NCBI RefSeq assembly: GCF_000518245.1
Contig: NZ_JADF01000018.1
Location: 108,477 to 172,476 of the forward strand
Direction: 5' to 3'
DNA: 64,000 bases
From: Brachyspira alvinipulli ATCC 51933
GTDB lineage: Bacteria > Spirochaetota > Brachyspiria > Brachyspirales > Brachyspiraceae
This document shows positions 20,620 to 28,468 of the stretch, in pieces. The translations under genes and the position numbers were made by a program. Positions within the stretch are counted from its first letter, which is position 1. The number at the start of each line of letters is the position of its first letter. The notes under the pieces were generated by a model. It made no database searches, had not been told where the DNA came from, and worked only from the letters and a program-made list of their open reading frames with translations.

Positions 20620-20860
20620 TATTAAAAATTACAGCAGGGATTGGATTATTAAATGATTTTTGTTTGCGGATGCTAGAATATATAACTTAATTTAATCATG
20701 AAGCATAGCTGATATTTTTATTGCTATTGCTAATTTAAATAAAGTCTTTTAATTCAACTTAAGCTCACTAAATATTTAATTAGATGTCCGCATAAAATTG
20801 ACATATTATGCCCTGTCTATTAATTTAGGCAGGGTTTTTTTATATAAAAATATTATATGG
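20620..20860. other. intergenic region after the symporter
   Basis: About 300 bp lie between the symporter and the flavin reductase gene. TGCGGA (20665-20670) could pair with TCCGCA (20787-20792) over a long distance. The only clear element is the terminator at 20811-20846. No coding potential is visible. Confidence 0.4.
20811..20846 (+). terminator. terminator after alr-symporter operon
   Basis: CCCTGTCTA (20811-20819) pairs with TAGGCAGGG (one G-U pair), followed by a run of seven T. Confidence 0.85.
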
Positions 20861-20862
20861 TA

Positions 20863-20908
20863 TTGACTTTTTATTAACATAAATATATAATTAGTAATTA
20901 TTACTAAT
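20863..20908 (+). promoter_or_regulatory. consensus promoter with overlapping 19-bp palindromic operator
   Basis: TTGACT (20863-20868) is 17 bp from TATAAT (20886-20891), an almost perfect sigma-70 promoter. A perfect palindrome, ATTAGTAATTATTACTAAT (20890-20908), overlaps the end of the -10 and the start site. Its inner 7-1-7 arrangement resembles Fur/PerR-type boxes. Repression of the redox gene downstream is the likely logic; the regulator is not identified. Confidence 0.75.
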
Positions 20909-20921
20909 AAGAGGCTATTTT

Positions 20922-21578
20922 ATGGATACTTTTGCTTTAACTAAACTTTCTTATGGAATGTATATTTTAACTGCTATGGATGGAGATAAGCCTGTAGGAT
21001 GTACTATAAACACATCTACTCAAATTACAGCAACTCCTACAACTATAATGATTAGTGTTAATAAAAATAATTATACTAATGAATGTATAAAGAAAAGCGG
21101 TCAATTTGCTCTTTCTATATTATCAGAAAAAAGTGATGCTACATTGATAGGGGGTTTTGGATTTAGAAGTTCTAGGGATAATAATAAATTTGAAAATGTC
21201 AATTATGAAATGAAAAATGGACTTCCTATAATAAAAGCAGCTAATGCTTATTTGATTTGTAAGGTAATTGATAGTCTTGATGTACATACACATACTATAT
21301 TTATAGGTGAACTTTTAGATGCAGATATATTTGATAATGATACTCCTTCTATGACTTATGCTTATTATCATAATGTAATAAAAGGTAATACTCCAGCAAA
21401 TGCTTCTACTGCTAATGCTTATAAAAAAGAAGAAGAAACTACTACAGCAAAAGCAGTTTATAAATGTAAGACTTGTGGATTTGAATATAAAGGTTCTGTT
21501 CCTTTTGAGGATTTACCTAAAGATTGGGTATGTCCTATATGCGGAGAGCCTAAAAGTAATTTTGAAAAAGTCTCATAA
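20922..21578 (+). CDS. flavin reductase-rubredoxin fusion (high-molecular-weight rubredoxin type)
   Basis: Residues 1-155 form an FMN-binding flavin-reductase-like (flavoredoxin) domain. Residues 180-215 form a rubredoxin with four cysteines, C182, C185, C204 and C207. The two are joined by a Thr/Ala/Lys linker. Proteins of this layout (Hrb in acetogens) pass electrons from NAD(P)H to A-type flavoproteins or rubrerythrins to reduce oxygen, peroxide or NO in anaerobes. The gene stands alone behind a strong, operator-overlapped promoter, which fits stress-inducible expression. Rubrerythrin, a likely electron acceptor, is encoded later in the window. Confidence 0.92.
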   Translation: MDTFALTKLSYGMYILTAMDGDKPVGCTINTSTQITATPTTIMISVNKNNYTNECIKKSGQFALSILSEKSDATLIGGFGFRSSRDNNKFENVNYEMKNGLPIIKAANAYLICKVIDSLDVHTHTIFIGELLDADIFDNDTPSMTYAYYHNVIKGNTPANASTANAYKKEEETTTAKAVYKCKTCGFEYKGSVPFEDLPKDWVCPICGEPKSNFEKVS

Positions 21579-21614
21579 TAATAAATCAAACTAATTTTTA
21601 CCCCAATTTTTATA

Positions 21615-21648
21615 ACAGTGCATATATATATCATAATATATGCACTGT
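21615..21648. terminator. long perfect inverted repeat after the rubredoxin fusion
   Basis: ACAGTGCATATAT (21615-21627) is matched by ATATATGCACTGT (21636-21648), a 13-bp perfect stem. There is no T-tract after it, so it may be a processing or stability hairpin, or an operator for the micro-ORF downstream, rather than a classic terminator. Confidence 0.55.
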
Positions 21649-21674
21649 ATAAAATTATAAAGGAAACATTGATT

Positions 21675-21761
21675 ATGATAAAAATTATAAATAATTTCTT
21701 CTTTAATGAAGAAGATTACAAATTATTGATAGAAGAATATAAATCTATAGCTAATATTTAA
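21675..21761 (+). CDS. micro-ORF, 28 aa, related to the 42-aa protein at 27140-27268
   Basis: The peptide begins MIKIINNFF and contains NEEDYKLLIEEYKSI. AGGAAA at 21661-21666 is a fair ribosome site. The central part closely resembles NNEEEYKSLIDEYNDV in the 42-aa protein at 27140-27268, which has a strong ribosome site. That similarity is the main reason to believe it is coding. It ends 4 bp inside the convergent methyltransferase. Function is unknown. Confidence 0.5.
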   Translation: MIKIINNFFFNEEDYKLLIEEYKSIANI

Positions 21762-23374
21762 GAAATAAAATTATCTGTTTTTTCTAATATTTTATTTTTA
21801 AGATTTTCTCTTTTCTCTTTCAATCTTTTTAATATATCAGTTGCTAATTTTGAATTTTGTAAAGACTTTCTTATCTGCCAAAATCCAGTATCCCATAAAG
21901 ATATTTTAAATTTTTCTCTATCAATTTTTTCTATATTTGAATAAAAAAACTTATAAAGCTCTTTTCCTATTTCAATTAATTCAAAACTTTCTTTTGAAAC
22001 ATATTTTTTATTTTCTTCTAAATATTGATACGCATATCTTTTTTCATTATTATATTCAAATAATTTACAGTTAGAATATACTTCTTTATAATCAAATGGA
22101 TAAAATTGATTAATTATATTGTAATATTTATCTTTATAAAAAATATTGTTCATAGAAGAACTTTGATTTGAAGTAGAGAATAAACTCCATACAACGCAGT
22201 CAAGAATGAAATTTTTATCCGGATTTTTTTTAGGAATACAAAACTGATCACTTCCATTAAGCCAAGTAACCTTTACAACTCTTCTAACTGCATGTATAAT
22301 CATAGCCTTTTCAAAATTTTCACTAGTTATTGATAATGATCCAGCCGATGCCTGAGGTGCTGAGAATATTGCTGTTAGATTTTGCTTTTGTAAATCACTT
22401 CCGCAGCTCATAAGAGAACCTATAAATCCTTCACATACTTTATCCCTTATATCATGTCCGCTTGTTTTTACTTTGATTGCAGAGGATAAAGGTACGAATG
22501 TATGGGAAGTTCTTACTCTTTTTATCCATTTATTAAGCAGATTATTTTTATCAACTACACTATAATTTTTTTTATCTATAATATTGCCTTTATCATCTAA
22601 AACATCTAATATTATATTTTCATTTCTTATATTATATTTGTTATTTATCTTCCATATTATAAAACTTACTGGAAATGGAGTTGTTTTTGATGTATTGTCA
22701 AAATTTGAAGACGAGAATATGAAGCCTGATATAAATTTATAATTGCATACTTTATTTCTAAATTTTTCATTATTATTGTATTTTATATAGTTAGTCTTAG
22801 AAAATATTGCAAGAATAACATTATCATTATTTATAAACTCTTGATTTATTCTAAACATAAACTGAGCATATAACTCTCTTGACGCTTCTCCTAATTTTTC
22901 ATCATGCATAATATCTCTTATCTTACTTAAACTAACATTCCTTTTACTTTTTGAGTTTGTACCTGCAACCTGACTTGTAGCATAAGGCGGATTAATGAAT
23001 ATTAACCATTTTATATTTTTATTATTTAAATCTTTTTGTAATTTTTTAGGCAGTTTATTATAATTAAAAGACTTGTTATCTATATCATCATTTAAATAAT
23101 CATATTGAAATAGGCATGCATCTTTAAAATTTTTCCTGCAGTATTCTATATCATCATCATTTATAGTGGACATATATAAATATTTATGATATTTTTTATC
23201 TATATAATATTCTAAATTTCCTGTTCCGCATGACATATCCCATATTCTATAATTACCATTTTCCAATTCTTTTTTATCAATTGTATTGTATATATATTCT
23301 AAGGATTTTTCAGCGAATATTAATGGGGTATAAAATTCGCCTAAATATCTTTTTTTAGAGTTGTATTCTTTCAT
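21758..23374 (-). CDS. N6-adenine DNA methyltransferase (Eco57I/type II-like), no partner nuclease
   Basis: This 538-residue protein is an N6-adenine methyltransferase. Motif I is DMSCGTGN (residues 46-53) and motif IV is NPPY (128-131), preceded by the usual hydrophobic strand. GEFYTP near the N-terminus is the SAM-binding motif X. The C-terminal 250 residues probably hold the target-recognition domain. The ATG at 23374 is chosen because the upstream in-frame ATG at 23473 would add a low-complexity hydrophobic/basic stretch. No restriction endonuclease is encoded on either side, so it is an orphan methylase or a single-chain enzyme whose nuclease part I cannot see. The product is small for a type IIG enzyme. 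Confidence 0.85.
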   Translation of the reverse strand: MKEYNSKKRYLGEFYTPLIFAEKSLEYIYNTIDKKELENGNYRIWDMSCGTGNLEYYIDKKYHKYLYMSTINDDDIEYCRKNFKDACLFQYDYLNDDIDNKSFNYNKLPKKLQKDLNNKNIKWLIFINPPYATSQVAGTNSKSKRNVSLSKIRDIMHDEKLGEASRELYAQFMFRINQEFINNDNVILAIFSKTNYIKYNNNEKFRNKVCNYKFISGFIFSSSNFDNTSKTTPFPVSFIIWKINNKYNIRNENIILDVLDDKGNIIDKKNYSVVDKNNLLNKWIKRVRTSHTFVPLSSAIKVKTSGHDIRDKVCEGFIGSLMSCGSDLQKQNLTAIFSAPQASAGSLSITSENFEKAMIIHAVRRVVKVTWLNGSDQFCIPKKNPDKNFILDCVVWSLFSTSNQSSSMNNIFYKDKYYNIINQFYPFDYKEVYSNCKLFEYNNEKRYAYQYLEENKKYVSKESFELIEIGKELYKFFYSNIEKIDREKFKISLWDTGFWQIRKSLQNSKLATDILKRLKEKRENLKNKILEKTDNFIS

Positions 23375-23484
23375 AATTTTTATTTTACAATTAATAAATA
23401 TTTTTTTCAATTTTTTAAAAATTAGGCTTTTTAAAATAAATTTTGCTAGCAGCTTTATAATTAAAATTAACAAAAACTATAAAG

Positions 23485-23523
23485 AAGCAAGTATAAAGCA
23501 TTAAATAAACTTCATACTTGCTT
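23485..23523 (-). terminator. terminator after the CoA-disulfide reductase-like gene
   Basis: AAGCAAGTAT (23485-23494) pairs perfectly with ATACTTGCTT (23514-23523). On the minus strand it lies just after the reductase stop and is followed by T-rich sequence. Confidence 0.75.
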
Positions 23524-23530
23524 AAATTAA

Positions 23531-24871
23531 TTATTTTGCTGCATTTCCAGCAACATTTAAAGAATCCCAAGTTCTTGCAAAAGGAGGAGCATAGCATAAA
23601 TCAAGCATACCCAATTCATCAACTGTTAATCCGGCATGTATGCATGCTGCTATTACATCCGCTCTTAATACAGCACCTCTTTTTCCTAATATTTGTCCGC
23701 CTATGATTTTTCTGCTGTCTGATAAATATATTAATTTTATATGCAAATCCTGATAATCCGGATAATAATGCGTATGATCAATGTCTTTTATAGTAACTGA
23801 TTTATAGCTGATATTTCTTTTTTTAGCTTCTTCTTCAGTTATTCCTGTGCGTGCTGCTTCAAGTTCAAATGCAAGTATACAAGCACTAGTTAAGCTTCCT
23901 ATAAACTTTTCATGTCCTCCTACTAAATTACTAGCAACCATTCTTCCTAATTTATTAGCACCAGTTGCAAGAGCAGCATAATTTTGAGAATCTAAAACTT
24001 TGTCATATATACTAGCACAATCACCAGCAGCATATATAGAATCAATACTTGTTTTTCCTTCTCTGTCTACAAGTATGGCTCCATTTTCCATAAGTTCTAT
24101 TCCTGCATCTTTTGCCAAATCATTATTAGGCTTAACTCCTATTGCTACAACAACATAATCAGCATCATATTTTCCTTTATCTGTTACAACTGCTTTTACA
24201 TTATTCTTATTATCAGCTTCCAAAGACATTACTTTTTCATTAAGATGCAAATCAACATGTTCTTTTATATGCTCTATTACCATATCAGAGAACTCTTTAT
24301 CAAATTTGTTTCCAAATACTCTGTCAGAACGCTGTATTATAGTAACATTTTTACCTATATGTTTTAAAGCATGGGCGGCCTCTATAGCTATGAAACCAAC
24401 TCCAAGCACTATAACATTTTTTATATTAGAATCTTTCATCTTTTCTTTCATATTTATAGCATCTTGATAATCTTTTAAAGTAGATACATTTCCTATATTA
24501 ATATTTGGTATATTAGGTATTATGGATTTTGCTCCTGTGGCTATTAATAAAGAATCATAATTATCTTCAAACTCTTTATTATTAATAATATCTTTAACCA
24601 ACACTTTTTTATTTTTAGCATCTATTTTTAAAACTTCATGATTAATTTTCAAATCTATTCCTGATTTTATAGTTGCCTCTGCAGTTCTTGCTATCATTGT
24701 ATTAGGATCATCATAAAATCCTCCAACATAATAAGGCATTCCGCAAGCTCCCCAAGATACAATATCAGTTTTTTCATAAACGGTAATAACTGCTTCTTTA
24801 TCTAATCTTCTTGCTTTAGCTGCAGCACTCATTCCTGCAGCAACGCCTCCTATTATTATTATTTTTTTCAT
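23531..24871 (-). CDS. CoA-disulfide reductase / NADH oxidase-like flavoprotein
   Basis: This FAD- and NAD(P)H-dependent disulfide oxidoreductase has a Rossmann start (KIIIIGGVAAGMSAAAKARR) and a single redox cysteine, C43 in SWGACGMPYYVGG, as in CoA-disulfide reductases and related water-forming NADH oxidases. A second nucleotide site is VIVLGVGFIAIEAAHAL and the FAD-binding box is IYAAGDCAS. The 446-residue length is normal for members without a C-terminal rhodanese domain. AAGGAG precedes the ATG on the minus strand. The role is thiol or oxygen/sulfur stress management; the exact substrate is not certain. Confidence 0.9.
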   Translation of the reverse strand: MKKIIIIGGVAAGMSAAAKARRLDKEAVITVYEKTDIVSWGACGMPYYVGGFYDDPNTMIARTAEATIKSGIDLKINHEVLKIDAKNKKVLVKDIINNKEFEDNYDSLLIATGAKSIIPNIPNINIGNVSTLKDYQDAINMKEKMKDSNIKNVIVLGVGFIAIEAAHALKHIGKNVTIIQRSDRVFGNKFDKEFSDMVIEHIKEHVDLHLNEKVMSLEADNKNNVKAVVTDKGKYDADYVVVAIGVKPNNDLAKDAGIELMENGAILVDREGKTSIDSIYAAGDCASIYDKVLDSQNYAALATGANKLGRMVASNLVGGHEKFIGSLTSACILAFELEAARTGITEEEAKKRNISYKSVTIKDIDHTHYYPDYQDLHIKLIYLSDSRKIIGGQILGKRGAVLRADVIAACIHAGLTVDELGMLDLCYAPPFARTWDSLNVAGNAAK

Positions 24872-24925
24872 GTAAGAAACTCCTTTTATATACCTATATA
24901 TGGTATATTATAATAATTGCTTAAT
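24872..24925 (-). promoter_or_regulatory. promoter and palindromic operator of the flavoprotein gene
   Basis: ATATACC (24888-24894) and GGTATAT (24902-24908) form a symmetric 7-7-7 palindrome just upstream of the AAGGAG ribosome site. A TATAAT-like -10 lies beyond it on the minus strand (complement of 24906-24915). A repressor site is likely. CsoR/CstR-type sites share the TACC/GGTA half-sites, but this is only a resemblance. Confidence 0.5.
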
Positions 24926-25107
24926 AATTTGTCAATTAATTTATTTTAATAATATAAATTTGCAATTAAAAATCAATAGTGTTATAAAAAATAGTACTGT
25001 TATAATACAATTTTTAATTTGCTCATTAATAAATTAATAACTTGAAAAAATATTAACTTTTAATATATTAAAAATATAAATTAATTAAAAAGGAAGAAAT
25101 AAAGTAT

Positions 25108-26097
25108 ATGGAAAATCCTGATGATAATTTAGAAAGTAAAGTTAATAATATGATACTTTATTATAAGGATATATGCGAAAAAGAACCTAATAATGTTAAA
25201 GCTATGGTAGATTTCGGTATTTTTTATACGCAGCTTGGAAAACATAGAGATGCTGTTGAAATTTTTAAAAAGGCTCTTCTTATTAACAGCAATGATTATT
25301 CTATATGGAGACTTGTGGGTATATCATATACAAAAATAAAAAGTTATTATAATGCTATAGTTCATTTGGAGCATGCTTATGAACTTGAGAACAATGATTA
25401 TATTAGTTTAAATTGGCTTGGAAATTGTTATATAGAGGTTGGAAGATATGAAGAGGCTGTTAATGTGTTAAATAAATCTTTTATGATAGCACCTAGAGAA
25501 TATCTTAATTGGCGTACTTTAGGTATAGCATTATATAATTTAAATAGATTAGATGAAGCTATAGAATCCTTTGAAAGATCTGTTGAACTTAATAAATATG
25601 ATTATGACAGTATTAATTGGCTTGGGCTTTCATATAAGGAAAAAGGTGATTATCAAAAGGCTATTGAGTTTTTTAATAAGGTATTGGAGATTGAAAATAA
25701 TAATTATTCTGCTTATTTAAATATTGCTGTTTGTTATTTTTTATCCGATGATTTTGATAATTCTTTGATTTTTCTTAATAAAGCATTAGAAATAAATGAT
25801 TCTGATTATTTAATTTATCATTATTTAGGGGCTTTATCCTATAAGTCTAAAGATTATATTAATGCAATTGAATATTTGAGTAAGTCTATAAGTATTAATG
25901 ACAAATATGTAGCTTCTTATCATTTTTTGGGATTATCATATTATTTTGCTGGACTTTATGATAATGCTCTTTATATTCTTGAAAAATGTATAAATATTGA
26001 TGATTCTAATAAGGAAGTTTATGCTTCATTATCAGATGTTTATATGGCTTTAGGAGATATTGATAAATCCACGGAAGCTCTTAATAAGTCCAAATAA
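25108..26097 (+). CDS. tetratricopeptide repeat protein
   Basis: The 329 residues consist almost wholly of about nine 34-residue TPR units, recognisable by repeated WLGNCYIEVGRYEEAV, YHYLGALSYKSKDYINAI and similar blocks. There is no signal peptide or membrane helix, so it is probably a cytosolic scaffold. AGGAAG precedes the ATG. The partner is unknown; Brachyspira genomes carry many TPR proteins. It is convergent with the PepSY-like gene, 5 bp apart. Confidence 0.88.
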   Translation: MENPDDNLESKVNNMILYYKDICEKEPNNVKAMVDFGIFYTQLGKHRDAVEIFKKALLINSNDYSIWRLVGISYTKIKSYYNAIVHLEHAYELENNDYISLNWLGNCYIEVGRYEEAVNVLNKSFMIAPREYLNWRTLGIALYNLNRLDEAIESFERSVELNKYDYDSINWLGLSYKEKGDYQKAIEFFNKVLEIENNNYSAYLNIAVCYFLSDDFDNSLIFLNKALEINDSDYLIYHYLGALSYKSKDYINAIEYLSKSISINDKYVASYHFLGLSYYFAGLYDNALYILEKCINIDDSNKEVYASLSDVYMALGDIDKSTEALNKSK

Positions 26098-26102
26098 TAA
26101 TT

Positions 26103-26564
26103 TTAATTCGTATTGTTATTATTATTTTCTTCTAAATTTTCTTTACTTATAATAATACCATATCCGCTGATTTCTATTTTATATTTATTGTCTAATACTA
26201 TTATGAAATTTTTATCTTTTCTTTCTATATCTGTTATTTTTGAAGCAGGGTATTCATTATCTATAACATTAACCATAGACTTATGTAGGCAGCTCCTTGG
26301 AATTCCATTTTTTGTATTTTCATCATTTTCACTTATAATGCTTATTTTTTTCCAAAGGCCTGTTTCATAGAAAATAAATTTATAACCTAAATCTATATTT
26401 ACTTCATATCCTCCGCTTCCCTGATATAAAGTTACAGTTTCAATATTATTACCTGGAAAATTCATATTAATGAAATTTCTAGCTTTTAGCGGAAGAGAAT
26501 TTTCAGTCATGGATTGAGAATACAATAATGAACTTATTAACAATATTATAATAATTTTTTTCAT
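26103..26564 (-). CDS. PepSY-like (DUF2874) exported protein
   Basis: This 153-residue protein has a signal peptide (MKKIIIILLISSLLYSQS) and a PepSY-like region rich in short beta strands (YEVNIDLGYKFIFYETGLW, then IIVLDNKYKIEISGYG). DUF2874/PepSY-like proteins are small periplasmic proteins, often in tandem, of unknown inhibitory or binding function. The C-terminus is a run of Asn. I start at the ATG at 26564; a TTG two codons upstream is possible. It lies 45 bp after a second family member and may share its transcript. Confidence 0.75.
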   Translation of the reverse strand: MKKIIIILLISSLLYSQSMTENSLPLKARNFINMNFPGNNIETVTLYQGSGGYEVNIDLGYKFIFYETGLWKKISIISENDENTKNGIPRSCLHKSMVNVIDNEYPASKITDIERKDKNFIIVLDNKYKIEISGYGIIISKENLEENNNNNTN

Positions 26565-26608
26565 AAACAATATTTAAATGTTATAATAAAATAAAAAATA
26601 TATCATTA

Positions 26609-27043
26609 TTAATATTCGTATTTTCTTCCTATTAATTTACCATTTTTTTCTATGTACAAGTTCATATTATTATCTAATTGAATATCATATCTATTATCAT
26701 TTACAGATGTATTTAATATTGCACTTTGAGGATATAATCTGATTATAGTATCTATTACCTTTTTTGGAAGTACATTATGAGTGATTTTATTATTATTTCC
26801 ATTTATGTATAGCCAGTCTCCTGTCCATTTGAATTTTATTTCTATTCCATTGCTTAGACTTACTATATAATCTCCTGTTTTCTCTCTTTCTGCTAAAAAT
26901 ATTTCATTTCCATAAAAATAATAAGCAATAAACTCTTTAACATCTTTAGGAAGTTTATCAATATCTATTATCTTTTTTTCTGCAAATACTAATTGAAATA
27001 ATGATAAAATCATAATGGTACAAAATAAAAGAATATTTTTCAT
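26609..27043 (-). CDS. PepSY-like (DUF2874) exported protein
   Basis: This 144-residue protein has a clear signal peptide ending LVFA and a body with two PepSY-like half-repeats: residues near 45-85 (YIVSLSNGIEIKFKWTGDW) and 105-140 (YDIQLDNNMNLYIEKNGK). AAAGGAGC precedes the ATG on the minus strand, an excellent ribosome site. It is the first gene of the PepSY pair. Periplasmic location is predicted; function is unknown. Confidence 0.8.
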   Translation of the reverse strand: MKNILLFCTIMILSLFQLVFAEKKIIDIDKLPKDVKEFIAYYFYGNEIFLAEREKTGDYIVSLSNGIEIKFKWTGDWLYINGNNNKITHNVLPKKVIDTIIRLYPQSAILNTSVNDNRYDIQLDNNMNLYIEKNGKLIGRKYEY

Positions 27044-27139
27044 AAATGCTCCTTTTTATATCACTATATATTAAGGAGTATAATAGAAATAATTAATTTT
27101 GTCAAATTTTATTTACATAATTTTACAAAAAATATATAT

Positions 27140-27268
27140 TTATTTTTCTATTTCATTTTCTGATTCATGAACTTTTTTAACATCATTGTATTCGTCAATT
27201 AAAGATTTGTATTCTTCTTCATTGTTTAGTAATATATTATAGGTTTTGCTTAGTAATTTGATACTCAT
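27140..27268 (-). CDS. small protein, 42 aa, strong ribosome binding site
   Basis: The ORF begins MSIKLLSKTYN, contains NNEEEYKSLIDEYNDV and ends acidic. AAAGGAGG lies about 5 nt before the ATG on the minus strand, one of the best ribosome sites in the window, which strongly supports translation. Its core resembles the 28-aa ORF at 21675-21761. No membrane helix or cysteine is present; it should be a charged helical peptide. I do not recognise the family. It lies between the PepSY pair and rpsT. Confidence 0.72.
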   Translation of the reverse strand: MSIKLLSKTYNILLNNEEEYKSLIDEYNDVKKVHESENEIEK

Positions 27269-27403
27269 TACAACCTCCTTTAATATACCATTATATTCTA
27301 ATAATAGTTTTTAATCATAGTTTTATATTGTATAATGTAATAAAACTAGTAATAAATTCAATTAAATTTTTATATGTTGTACTTTATTATTGTAAAATGG
27401 TAT

Positions 27404-27449
27404 AAAAAAAACCCCATATACTCTTTATATATCGAATATATGGGGTTAA
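27404..27449 (-). terminator. terminator of rpsT
   Basis: AACCCCATATA (27410-27420) pairs perfectly with TATATGGGGTT (27437-27447). On the minus strand a run of seven T follows the stem, terminating rpsT. Confidence 0.9.
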
Positions 27450-27475
27450 AATTCTATACTAAAATAAAATATTTT

Positions 27476-27739
27476 TTAATTCATAGCATTAATTTTTTTC
27501 ATAATATCAGATTTTTTAGCACTGGCTCTGTTAGAATGTATAACAGATTTTCTAGCAGCTTTATCTAAAGCACTTGCATATTTTTTATATTCTTCCATAG
27601 CTGATGATTTATCATTATTCTCTATAGATTTAATAACTTTCTTTTTTTGAGTATTTAAAAAACTTTTAATTTTTCTATTATATAAATTTCTTACAGAATT
27701 CTGTCTTAATCTTTTAGATGCGGAAGCTATATTAGGCAT
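27476..27739 (-). CDS. rpsT: 30S ribosomal protein S20
   Basis: S20 binds 16S rRNA in the small subunit. The 87-residue basic protein starts MPNIASASKRLRQNSVRN and ends with the helix KAARKSVIHSNRASAKKSDIMKKI, both typical. It is flanked by a strong terminator downstream and the tRNA-Asp gene upstream in the same direction. S20 is often autoregulated; nothing specific is visible here. Confidence 0.95.
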   Translation of the reverse strand: MPNIASASKRLRQNSVRNLYNRKIKSFLNTQKKKVIKSIENNDKSSAMEEYKKYASALDKAARKSVIHSNRASAKKSDIMKKINAMN

Positions 27740-27770
27740 TAATGTACTCCATTATTTTAAAATAAAAAAG

Positions 27771-27845
27771 CGGAGTTGACGGGGCTCGAACCCGCGGCCT
27801 CCTGCGTGACAGGCAGGCGCTCTAACCAAACTGAGCTACAACTCC
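27771..27845 (-). tRNA. tRNA-Asp (GTC)
   Basis: On the minus strand the acceptor arms are GGAGTTG and CAACTCC with discriminator G. The anticodon stem-loop is CCTGC-CTGTCAC-GCAGG, giving anticodon GTC, and the T-arm contains GGGTTCGAGCCCC with normal pairing. CCA is not encoded. A T-run follows the 3' end. Confidence 0.95.
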
Positions 27846-27921
27846 AAACTAGTTAAGGATGGTTTATATTATATACTAATTTATTTTTTTGTCAATACTT
27901 AAAATAAAAAAAATCAATTTA

Positions 27922-28308
27922 TTAATACTCATCATCATAATCTTTATAATAATTATAAAGGCTTGATATACAACTTTCACATATATTAGCGTTTAAAAGT
28001 AGAACTAATATCTTTAAACAGTCTATATTGTCTATATAGTAAATATTGTTATTGTTTTTATAATACTGATATGTGTTAATTTTTATATAGTCATCAGAAT
28101 TTATATTTATGCTGTATTGAGAGAAATCAAAGAATTGATCCTCTATTTCATTTAAATTACCGCATAATGAGTTATTAACATCATTGTAATCTTTAATTTT
28201 TATATATAAAGTTTTATCTTTTTTATTTGTATGTATTGTAGATTCAAATATATGATAATCATTTTCTGCTTTGTTTATATATTCAGGAGGAAGTATAGCA
28301 TATCCCAT
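27922..28308 (-). CDS. hypothetical protein, Asn/Tyr-rich
   Basis: This 128-residue protein (MGYAILPPEYINKAEND...) is not recognised. It is rich in Asn, Asp and Tyr. Three cysteines are present (C49, and a CESC pair near 115-118). TAGGA precedes the ATG on the minus strand. There is no signal peptide. It lies alone between tRNA-Asp and the divergent MoxR-like ATPase. Confidence 0.65.
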   Translation of the reverse strand: MGYAILPPEYINKAENDYHIFESTIHTNKKDKTLYIKIKDYNDVNNSLCGNLNEIEDQFFDFSQYSININSDDYIKINTYQYYKNNNNIYYIDNIDCLKILVLLLNANICESCISSLYNYYKDYDDEY

Positions 28309-28468
28309 TATAATTAATCCTAAAATTATTTTGTTTATATATTAAATTGATTTTTTGAAAGTAAAACAATATATAGTTCTTTTTTGATATTTATTATAAT
28401 TCTATATTTGCAAGCATGAGGTATATAATATATAATTGCACAAAATATAAAATCTCAAAGGTAAAAAA

